64,000 bases of DNA from Lepidostoma basale (taxonomy: Eukaryota > Arthropoda > Insecta > Trichoptera > Lepidostomatidae), in contig JAHDVF020000900.1 in assembly GCA_022606425.2 (NCBI GenBank), forward strand, positions 122,847 to 186,846, written 5' to 3'. Made by a program: the position numbers and the translations under genes. This document shows, piece after piece, positions 22,201 to 34,200 of the stretch (position 1 is its first letter; each line of letters begins with the position of its first letter). The notes beneath the pieces are model-generated. The model did not search any database and was not told where the DNA came from. It saw only the letters and a list, made by a program, of their open reading frames with translations.

Positions 22201-25200
22201 GTGGCTCTAGGTCTGCCTCACTTCCTCTTTCCCCCCATAGGGGATCAGACTAGTGCGCTCTGAGCGATGCAGGCTGGGTTCTGTCTCGGACCGAAAGATC
22301 TCGAATATTGAGCGAAGGCACCTATTTATAAACACCTGGAGTTTTCTAATAACGTCTCATAAAAAGCTTATACTCATTAAAAAGAATTTTATAAGTCATG
22401 CACGGTTTCGCGGTACTCACGTTGGCGCTCAGGGTGACTATGAGGGTGTAGGGATCATGGGCCATCAGCGAGGAAGCCCTCCTCATGCGTTCCTTCTTTG
22501 GCACTATGGCACCTCCTCTCTGGTACACTGGGATCTGGAAGATATAAGTAATAGAAGGTTATTAGTTTTTACTTAGACTTAACAATTCTATATGTTTATA
22601 TTATCATTATGTACTCATATTATTATTGTATTACTTCTTACTGATAAAAAATTATTATCAGTACATATAGCAATTAGCCCAGGTTAATTTAAAAAAAAAA
22701 AATTTATAATTCGATACAAAATTTTTAATTAAAAAATTAACCTAGGCTAATTGTTAGGTTACTCGCAGTTTACTTGAGGCTGTTATAGGACGCAGCGGCG
22801 CCCTTTTGCCAGCTTCGCTTATGCAATCCCTGGGCCTGTTCTCCGTCCATGCGGGACTTATGCTTACTGGGGAATACAACTTTCCAACAAAAGGCAAAAG
22901 GGACTCCCAACCCATATTTAATCCAATTTAATTTCTTATTCACTTCTATGTTCAAAACTCACAAAACAGAACAAACCTTGATGACCTTCGAGCTCTGAGT
23001 GCCATTATTATTATTATTATTATAACTAACTAACCAACTAACTAAACATCACGCCGTCTCGCCGAAAGGGTAGGCAGAAAGAATGGACTATCACACTTTT
23101 ACTGATGCGGCACTCCATCCTTCTCTTTTTCTCCATCATTGCATTTTTTTACATAATGTACACATAATGTTTTTTTCGATGTTGCACACGTTGACATGGA
23201 CGATCCGGACTTTTGTGTTTATTTAATTTATGTTACACGTATCCACCGTTTTTTTAAATTAGCTGTAATTAGGCACTTAACCAGCAAGAACTCAAAAATA
23301 ATATTGAAGAAATTATTCAAATTTATCATTGGAACAAATGAAAAATTTATTTTTACACTTGTCAAAATTCTTTATAAAAACGATAAAACTAATATAATTT
23401 TAACAGCAAAACAGTACAAACGTATTACGTGTCACAATTAACTATTATAAAGTGCGGCAACAGTTAAATTGACCAAAACAATACACGAAATACACGAAAC
23501 ATCTCCAAATTTACAGGAACACCACATGAACCAAACCAAATATTCAAAATAAGAATATTTATATTATTTGTGAAATGTATACTTATATCTGTATACGAAT
23601 CCTGGATTTTCACCTGTGGGTGGTTAATTTAAATTTTTAATTTCTAACAGTGCGCTAGGAGGCGGTAGCCTCTTCGCATTGTGTTAATAAAGTAGTTTGC
23701 TAAATGCTAAACAATCATTCTTCATAGATGGCGTTAGTGGATGGATTGTATAGATTAATCTTAAAAAAATTAATTAGTACAATCAAATCTACATAGATGG
23801 CTAACTGGAACTGCCACGTGAAGATATGTATGGATTTGGAGTATATATACAACTTCCAAAAAATGTATCATACATGATCATAATAACAATGGTGGAATGG
23901 GGAATGTTGTAATTACATAAAGCGTGCGCTTAACCCAACCAATGACAGGTCATAAGTCCTGTAAACACCTTGATCATCCATATTCAGTTTCCAGTTTGTT
24001 TCTTCGTCTCTATTGAGATACAATTAAAAATTTAAATATTTATATTATTATTATTATTCTGATGATTTGTATTTTAAGTGCTCCGTTTTGTAAAATCAAT
24101 TACTCCAAGGGCGCACTAGGAAATGACTGACCGAACAGTGCAGTTTTTAGAAGTTTCTTAAATTTAATGTTATTATCCTCATACTTAATACTAACATGGA
24201 GGCTATTCCACGCCAACGGCCCCGCAACGCTCAAAGCACGATCATAGAAACTTGTTTTACTGGCTCTGACTGGAATTATTATGTTGTTTGCACTTGTTTC
24301 TACTGATCGGAGTGAACGTTGCCTTTCCGTTGGCATGGGTGTCACGCAGAGGTCCGATATATACGCTGGCGCTCTCTGGTGTCGAGCCTTAAACACCATA
24401 CCGAAGGTCTTGGGTTCGATGGCAGTGTGATTGTTACACGGTCATTGATTTGGTGTAGAATTCACGTGACAATAAAATATAAGATGTGTAGATATTCCTG
24501 ATTTTGAAAATTTGGTTTGGTTCATTTGGTGCTCCTGTAAATTTGGAGATATTTCGTGTATAAGTGAATTGTTTTGGTCAATTTAATTGTTTAACTTTAT
24601 TATAGTCAATTGTGACACGTAATACGTTTGTACTATTTTGCTGTTAAAATTATATGAGTGATTTTCGTTTGTATAAAGAATTTTGACAGGTGTAAAAATA
24701 AATTTTTCATTTGAAGACTACAGGGAAAAACAAGGAATGTCAGTAGAAGGTTAATTTGAATAAATTGAGAATAAAGCTAATCAAAGTCTATATATTTCTT
24801 AGCAATTAGCAATCGATTATCTGGCCATAGTCGATGACACAGATGATTTTTGAATATGACAATTTTACTGTGGATAGATACGTAAAAATGGCGCTAGATG
24901 GCATTATTACATTTATTTTGAATTTTAACTGACATTCCTTGTTTTTCCCCTGTAGTCTTCGTTTGTTCCAATGACAATTTGAATAATTTCTTCAATACTA
25001 TTTTAAAGTTCTTGCTGGTTAAGTACCTAATTATAGCTAATTTAAAAACGGTGGATACGTGTAACATAAATTAAATAAACACAAAAGTCCGGATCGTCCA
25101 TGTCAACATGTGCAACATCGAAAAAAACATTATTTTATGTGCTAAATTAAAAAAAACTGTGGATACGTGGAACATAAATTAAATAGACAATATGTGCACC

Positions 25201-28200
25201 ATCTAAAAAGAACATTTTGTGTTAAATTATTTTTATTTTGTTATTTTACTTTATATCATTGTATTTTATATTATTTGTTTTAGATTTATTTTGTGGGTGT
25301 TGGACGATCAAAGTGTGCGCGGGAGATGCCTATTGGTGGCGATGAGGTTCGCAACCCATCACACCGCGTCTCTCACGGGGCGAAAAGAGAAGGATGGACT
25401 GCCTCATCAGTAAAAGTGTGTCAGTTCATTCTTTCTGCCTACCCTTTCGGGAAGACGGCGTGATGGTTAGTTAGTTAGTTAGTTAGTTAGATATTCCTCA
25501 CCTTAGAGATGGTGACTTTCTGGTTGATGGTGCCCGCCTTGAGGGGCTGGTATGTGTCCACGTCGTACCACAGCTGCGAGGAGTCTCCCGGGAGGATCAC
25601 GGAGACGGAGGTGGCCCCCTCGTCCGTCACGGGACACACAAGAAGGGAGTTACCTGAAGGACACAATGATTACTTCGTTATTTAATTTTATACTGGTATA
25701 TTGAACGGTTGGGCCGAGATAATCAAACCGCTGAGCTCAAGAGAAGAATTGGACTACAATCTATCATACACAGAGTATCATTGCCACAAGACTATCATTG
25801 TAAAATGTAGAAAACAGGAAACTACCGCATTAGATCAAATCAAATCAGTTTATTAACTCAAAAGACATTAAAAACAGCAAAATGTTTAAGGCTATTGAAT
25901 ACAGGTCAAATATTATATACATATTTGGGGGATGTGGTGAGAGTTAAAAGCAGTGGAGGTTTCAGCGTTTATTGCAGATCACAAGTAATCATACGTTAAC
26001 AGTATTATGTACTCATGATGGAGCGTGCGCCTGGACGTCGATAGCAGCTGGGGCTGATGGCTCGCTGGGCAGTAGCGTCTCTCGTAACTCGTCGAAAGTT
26101 ATGTGGCGTAACAGTGTAGACAGCAGCGTAGCTCGGTGGCAGAGTCGGAGGTTCTTTGTACATAGACTTGACGGCATAGACTCGTATCGGTTAGAAGTCG
26201 CAAGAAGGAATACTGTCCATGGTGGTCGGATGCTTTTCACACGATGCTCTGCTCTAGTGACCTAGTGACCTGTGTGAATAAATCTGGGCCCCGATTCATC
26301 ACTTTTGATAAGTAGGTCCTAAGTCAGGTGTTTTCGGTTATTCGTGTAATATATTTCATCATGAAATATGCAGATTCAGCAGTCAAAGTCCACTTATATG
26401 GGTTATGCATTTAACCCCAACACATACAACTTAATACCAGGAACACATTAGAGATGGTTCAACATTAGGAAGACAAGACACTTTCTAAAGTATTTGTCCC
26501 CTGAACATACTTTCACTAATATGAAAGACGTCGATCTCCGAGGAGACCGCGTTCAGCAGACTAATTGCTGTTCTCACCGGTGTCACCAGAGGCAGATTGG
26601 TTCTTGTGGCGGGCAGGTAAAACAATCTGTGCTATCACTGTCGGAGAAATCTATCAGGGACAAAAAGACCAACACCCTCTAGCACGGCCGAGTTCTCGAA
26701 ATATCCCCCGATTAATTTAAAGAAATGGATAATGAGATGCCCATCTCTTCGAAGCTGTAAAGAATTGGTTCCGAGCATTCCCAAAAGAAATGCCATGGGA
26801 TAGAGCCACGGATAGCTACCATACTCCCTCATGTAGAGATACCTCAGATATTTTTTCTGAACCTTCTCCAGTATAACGGAATATCTCGCCTCGTGAGGAC
26901 TCCATATCACAGAACCACTTTCGAGTCTGCTCCGAACCAACGCATTGTATAGGAGCACATTGGGATCTATGAAAAATGGCTCAAGGAGTAACCTAAGAAC
27001 CAGAAAATATTATTAGACATTGCTGCAAACCAATCCCTTGAATTGAAATAAAAAAAAAGGTTTGTTTAAAAATGTACGTTATAAGGATTGATTGTATCTA
27101 AATCTCACCGATTAGGTACTGGGTGTCCAGAGAGAAGAGGTCCTTCTGCTTGGGGAAATGCATGAAAGTCGGCCGCATCACCGGTAGTCCAGTGACCGTG
27201 TGTTCGTGGAACAGGGTGTACCTGAAAAAAATATATAGTTTTTCATTAAGAGCGCTCAAACTTTGAAATGAAGGTCACTGAGAAGAATGTGCGGGAAAAC
27301 GATATATATAAACGACGAAATAAGGAAGAATCGTAAGGCAGATGATTGCATCATAATTAAAATTAAAAAAGGATCCCTGAGATGGTTTGGACATATGGAA
27401 CGAATGGACGTGAGAAGAATGGTTAAAATGTTGTATACAAGCAGTGTGAGTGATGGCCATGCCATGTCTTCCTTGGCCTTCCTCGATTTTTTTTTCCATT
27501 CACACTACTTGTATATATCTTTTCAACCATTATTCCCTCATCAATTCGTTCCATATGTCCAAACCATCTTAGTGACTCTTTCTTGATTTTATTTATCACG
27601 CATTCATCCGCCTTACATTCCTTTCTTACTTCATCATTGGATATTCTATCATACATCGTTTTTCCGCACATCCTTCTTAGTGACCTCATTTCTAGGGCCT
27701 TTATCCTACTTTCATCCTTCTTCTGCCAACTCCAAGCTTCATTTCCATAGATGAGGGTCGGCACTAGAACTCTATTGTGCACTGCCATCTTTGCTTCAGT
27801 GGATATATTTCTATTTGCGGTAATGACTTTGAGCGCACAATTTATTTTGTTTCCAGCTCCAATCCTTCTTCCGATATCTTCCATCTCTTGTAAACATGAT
27901 TCCCAGGTAGAGAAACAAACAAACAAGAAACAATAAATACATTTTGAAGAGATGTCAGATGTGACTCACCAGAGAGGAAGATAGGAATATCTTCTGCGGA
28001 TGGCTTCTCGGATTAGGGCTGTGGTGTCTGCATCGTACAGCCAAGGCTCGCGCCTCTTGGTGTCAATGTGAGAGTGTGCACGGAAGAAGGGTTGGAAAGC
28101 GGCAGCCTGAAAGATGAAAGTTCCAATTAAAATAATTTCTGCGTGATAAATAGTGTGCTCACACATATACTAACGCACACATATACTAACAAGCAAAAGA

Positions 28201-31200
28201 GATAAAGAGACAGCGCACATCTTTTTTACAGGCAAGTGAAAATTTTATAATTAATTTTTATAAAATTAATTACAAAAACCATTTTTTTTTTAAATATTGT
28301 ACAACAACAAACGATCACGCCTGACAAACCTCTCTCTAGCTTCATCCACATTCATATAGCGAGTCAAACACACACTTTGAAGCATAAAACTAACTAACTT
28401 ACCATCACGCCGTCTCCCGAAAGGGTAGGCAGAAAGAATGGACTGCCACATTTTAACCGATACGGCACTCCATCCTTCTCTTTTCGCCCCGCGGGAGACG
28501 CGGTGTGATGGGTTGCGAACCTCATCGCCACCAATAGGCATCTCCCGCGCACACTTCGATCGTCCAACATTCTCAAAAAAAGAATATATAATACAACAAT
28601 ATAAAATAAAATAACAAAATAAAAATAATTTAGCACAAAATGTTCTTTTTAGATGGTGCACAGATTGTCTTTGCTAAGATATTTTTAAACATACCTTAGC
28701 AAGGCGAAACATGTCATTCAAATATTACATTTCATAATCCCTTAGCAAAATTAAACATGTCATTCCCATAAAACTTCTAGAAAACAGATTTTTTTTATTC
28801 ATTTTAAGTAAAAATCACATTACAATAACACTTAAAAATTTGCGTAACCAATTTTTTTTTTTTAATAATTACAGTTCACTTGTTTCAATAACGTCTATCA
28901 ATGACTATAAAAGGTACACAGTTAATAGAAAAATTGTTACACAGTTAATTGAAGCATAAATATTTGATTAATTAATAAAACTAGTTATGGAAGTGACGCA
29001 GGAGAGAGATGCCTTCGCTGCAGTTAGCAAGTTAGTTACCTGATACCATCTGGTCATGAGCTCGCTCTCGGGGTATTTGAAGAATCCGCCGACGTCGGCT
29101 CCGCAGAAGCTGATGCCGGCCACGCCTAGAGACAGGCACATGGGCACCGTGATCTTCAGATGGCTCCATTCCGCCATGTTGTCTCCCGTCCAGACTGCGG
29201 CGTACCTGAAGAACAGAAATACATACATTAAATCAAATTAAGCGAAGCATGGAACTGGCAAAAGAAGGATGAAAGTAGAATAAATGCAGTTGAAATGAGA
29301 TCTCTTAGACGAATGTGTGATACTCTGTGTATGATAGAGTGCCGAATGAAAATATAAGAAGTGAATGCGGTGTGAATGATGGTGTCATAAACAAAATAAT
29401 GAAAGGATCATTAAGATGGTTTGGACATATTGAAAGAGTGAATGAAGAAAGAATGGTAAAAAAATTATATGTTAATGATGTAAATGGAACCAGAAATAGA
29501 GGAAGACCGAGGAAAACGTGGCACGATCAAATAAATCAAATATTGAATGTCGGCCATGTGAGGAGTCAGAGAAATCGACGCGCGTGCATGACACGATGTA
29601 AGAATTTTGAGGAAGCGAGAGAAATATGTCAGGAAAGAAAAGTGTGACAGTCCATTCTTTCTGCCTACCCCTTCGGAGAGACGGCGTGATGGTTAGTTAG
29701 TTTTTTTTTTTAGTTAAATCAAATTATGAGTGCGAAAAGATTGTAGGTTCTCCAACATTGTCAGGGTGCTACGCCCTTTTGGAAGATAACATTATTTGAT
29801 TAATATAAATGAAATCTGTTTTATAGAAATTTATTATATTTTATGGGAATAGCAAATTTCGTTTGTCTAAGTCTGACTGTAACATTGTCCAAACAAAGTG
29901 CCGAGAAACTACGAGTGACCCAAAGAGCTATGGAAAGAGCCATGTTAGGAATAGGCCTAAGAGACAGAGTCAGAAACGATATGGTGAGAGAAAAAACAAA
30001 GGTCACTGACATCATCCACCGGGTGGCGACTCTAAAATGGCAATGGGCAGGTCACGTAGCCAGAAGCTCAGATGAAAAGTGAACAAGAAGACTGCTGACT
30101 TGGAGACCGTGGACGGCAAAGAGAAGTGCAGGGCAACCGCAACTACGGTGGAAGGATGATCTAAACAGACACGTCGGAATAACCTGGATGCAGTCTCCAC
30201 AAGAAAGAGTGACATGGAAGCGAATGGAGGAGGTCTTTGTCCAAGAGTGGGCGGAAATAGGCTGAAGAAGAAGAAGAAGTCTGACTTGGAGACCGTGGAG
30301 GACAAATAGAAGTGCAGGGCGACAGAAACTACGGTGGAAGGATGACCTGAACAGACATGTCGGAATAACCTGTCCAGGATTGTATGGGAATAGCCTATAA
30401 GTTACCTCTGGGTTCCAGCGAAGTGTGAACGTGACAGGATGAATGGTCTCACGGCTCCGTTGGAACGTTCCATGAGACCGCGGTGCGTGGCGATGGTGTA
30501 GACGAGTCCGTATGTGTTGTGGAGATGACGATGCTCCCAACCTCCGTAGTGCATGCAGTCCTTGGGCATGGTAACCTCTGGCCCGTTGAACACCTGGACA
30601 CAAAAACAATCTGCTCTTGAATTCCTTGGTCATAATCGGATCATGTATCATGATGGCCTTCGTAGCAGAGTGGCAACAGCTATGACCCGATAGATATCTC
30701 CAACAGCGACACCATAGACTGTTTTACCTACCGGCCACCAGAAACAACCTGCCTCTGGTGGCTATGACTAATACGCTGAAGTCCTCGGGTATGATTCCCG
30801 GCAATAACAGTAAGAAAAAATGAGAACATTATGAGATGGAGTAGATAGCGAAGGATGGATTGATATTATGGATGGGCAAAATGAATCACTTGAGGGATCT
30901 GAGCTGAACGGTTCCGATCAGCAAAGTGAGCTGACTCTTTGTAATAACTCACGGTTCACCATTTTGAGTCGTTCGTAAAAATGAATTTCTGAAATGAGCT
31001 AAAAAAAAAGGTCTAATGCTGCCGCGGTCTCCTCGGAGATCGAAGTCTTTCATATTAGTGAGGGTATGTTCAGGGGACAAATACTCTTGACTTTAGAAAG
31101 TATCTTGTCTTCCTAATGTCGAACCATCTCTAATGCGTTCCTGGTACTATGTTGTATTTTTATAATATTTTATCTGTACTCAATAGATGCCTTAAACATT

Positions 31201-34200
31201 TTGCTGTTTTTAATGTCTTTCGAGTTGATAAACTGATATGATTTGAAAAGATGAAAGGACGACTGGGAATCCATCTCACAGAAGGAGCAACACTCTGGAG
31301 ACCAGACCACATTGGTCTACAGCAAGGAAGAAGAAGAAGACACTCATATTAAGAATAATAATCTCAAAAGTTTTTCAATTCAAGAAATGCGACTTTTTTA
31401 AAGTAGGCTTGTTAAATTTGACTTACGGAAGGTTCGTTCATGTCATTCCATATCTGGACATCATCAGAGGTGCCGGGGAAGTTGGCGAAGGTGTACTTGG
31501 TCGCGTAGTAGTCCCTCACGGCCGGGTTGAAGTAGTCCAGGTAGCTGGAGGAGCCAGGCCAACACCACCCTATAATTTCAACATACGTATCATGTATAGC
31601 TAAGATGGTATTCTTGTGCCGACCATGGAACTGGCAAAAGAAGGATGAGAGCAGAATAAATGTGGTAGAGATGTGATCCCTAAGACGTATGTGTTTCAAA
31701 TTATCATAATTTTAAATACTCCTGTGGGGATTTAGGTCACGTCGGGGTCACCACTGTGGGGATTTAGGTGGGTGTTGAACACACGTTGAATGTTTCGGCG
31801 TTTGTTGCGAGTCACAGGCAACACTACGTTAACAGTATGAGGTACTCGGGATGGGGCGTGGCTGGATGTCGATGGCAGCGGGGCGGAGTCCGGTGGTGAG
31901 TCGTAGAGGATGAGGGCTCGCTGGGCGGTATCGTCGAGTGGCTGGAGCGAGGAGTCGTCGGAGGTTTCTCGTACGTAGACTGGGTAGTGGAGACTCGTGT
32001 CTCTTCGAGATCGCGATACTGGCTGACGTTTAGAGTTGGCTGACGTTTAGAGTGGACTGACTTAGCTTCGTAGGCCGGCGGGGGAGGGAGTCCGATATCC
32101 CTCGTGGTCCGATATCCCAGAGTTGACTGACGTCTAGAGTGGACTACCTTAGCTTCGTAGCTCGGCGTCGGAGGGAGTCCGATATCCCTCGTGGCGTGGA
32201 CTTATTAACGTAGACTCGCGTCTGTTAGAAGTCGTAAGAGTAACTGATCCTATTGGGTGCTCGGAAGTACAGCTTTTATATGCTTTGCTTTCGTCATCTA
32301 CGATGCCCGACCTAATGACCAAACCTGAACGAATCTAGGCCTCCGTGTCATCAAATTTGATAAGTAGGTCTTGGGTCAGCGTTTTTGTGTTTATTCGTGT
32401 CATGTATTTCTTCATGAAATATGTTTATCTGGGTTATGCATTTAACCCCGACACTCCCATAAAAAAAAAAATAACTCCCCTGCCCGCCACTAACAGTCTA
32501 TTTGTCCTCGCGCCCACTTTATCTTACCCCCACTCTTTTTCCCTTCCACGTTATATTTATTTCTTCATAGGTTGTTCGTTGATTTTATATTTAGTTTACC
32601 AAATAAAGTGGTGTTCATAAAAATTACTAAAAGTGTATAATTATTTTATTTAATAAAGTCACACCACAAATTAAACCGTTTTAACACAAAGCCGGCGAAT
32701 CGCTGGCCAAGGTCAATTTGTCCCTGACTCACAAAGCCGGCAATTTACCGGTTTGTCTTTGAAGTGATTTTTTTACATTAAAACTGAATGCCAATAACTT
32801 TATTCATAAAAATGACATAAATAAGTATATTTCGGTTACTGATTTCATAATAAAATGTAATAATCACAATTTATTTCACATTATTTATTGATCAAATCAA
32901 TCAAATATTGAATGTCGGTCACGTGAGGAGTCGGAAAAATCGACGTGCGTGCATGACAAGATGTATGAATGTAGAGGAAGCAAGAGACGTATGTCAGGAC
33001 AGAACAGTGTGGCGTTCCATCCTTTCTACCTACCCCTCCGGGGAGACGGCGTGATGGTAAGTTAGTTAGTTAGTTATTTATTACAAAATATTACGATATT
33101 TTAACATCTGTCAATACCTCCAAAATGGCCGAACGCACTCGTAAACAAACTCGTCGCGCTTGTAATATTTCATCAAATGAGGATGAAATACAGCGAATCC
33201 TTTTGGAAAGTGGCAGTGAGAATGAAGTTGATTAATATTCTAGTAATTCTAGTGATTTTACGCCTCCGAACAATGTTTTGGAGAAATGTTTGGTGTCTCT
33301 CCACACGCCAGAATGCTTTAAAGCTTATCACACTCTTCCCAAACTACCTGGGGATGAGCCATAATGATCTAGCTTACCAACAAAAAGAAAATTATGCTTT
33401 TATGTTATACCATAAAAGCATAATTCCAAAAAAGCTAGAATGGCAGTGCACAATGGTGTTCTTCTACCGACCCTTATGTATGAAAGCGAAGCATGGAACT
33501 GGCAAAAGAAGGATGAAAGTAGAATAAATGCAGTAGAAATGAGATCTCTTAGACGAATGTGTGGATACTCTGTGTATGATAGAGTGTCGAATGAAAATAT
33601 AAGAAGTGAATGCGGTGCTAATGATGGTGTCATGAACAAAATAATGAAAGGATCATTAAGATGGTTTGGACATATGGAAAGAATGAATGAAGAAAGAATG
33701 GTAAAAAAATTATATGTTAATGATGTAAATGGAACCAGAAATAGAGGAACACCGAGGAAAACGTGGCACGATCAAATAAATCAAATATTGAATGTCGGCC
33801 ATGTGAGGAGTCAGATAAATCGACGCGCGTGCATGACACGATGTATGAATGTTGAGGAAGCGAGAGAAATATGTCAGGAAAGAAAAGTATGGCAGTCCAT
33901 TCTTTCTGCCTACCCCTTCGGGGAGACGGCGTGATGGTTAGTTAGTTAGTTAGTCATGTTTAACCATTTTTATTTTGTGTGTAATTTAGTCTCAATGTTA
34001 TTGTAATAAAAAAATTAATCAAAATTAAATAGTGTGTCATATGAACAAATTATGTCATCTTTATGGGTTAAGTGCTTCATACAAAAGTTTATAAACATTC
34101 TTTTAAGACACCTTGTATTTATGGAAATATTCAATTTATTGGAAGCAATGCGTGCTTAGCTACACAGCTTCCGCATGGTTTAGAACCTGATGCTGCAGAG

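Noticed and set aside
25972..26265. 97-residue + frame in the solo LTR
   Set aside because: No recognisable domain; it lies within a repeat shared with 31.7-32.4 kb, where the frame is not conserved.
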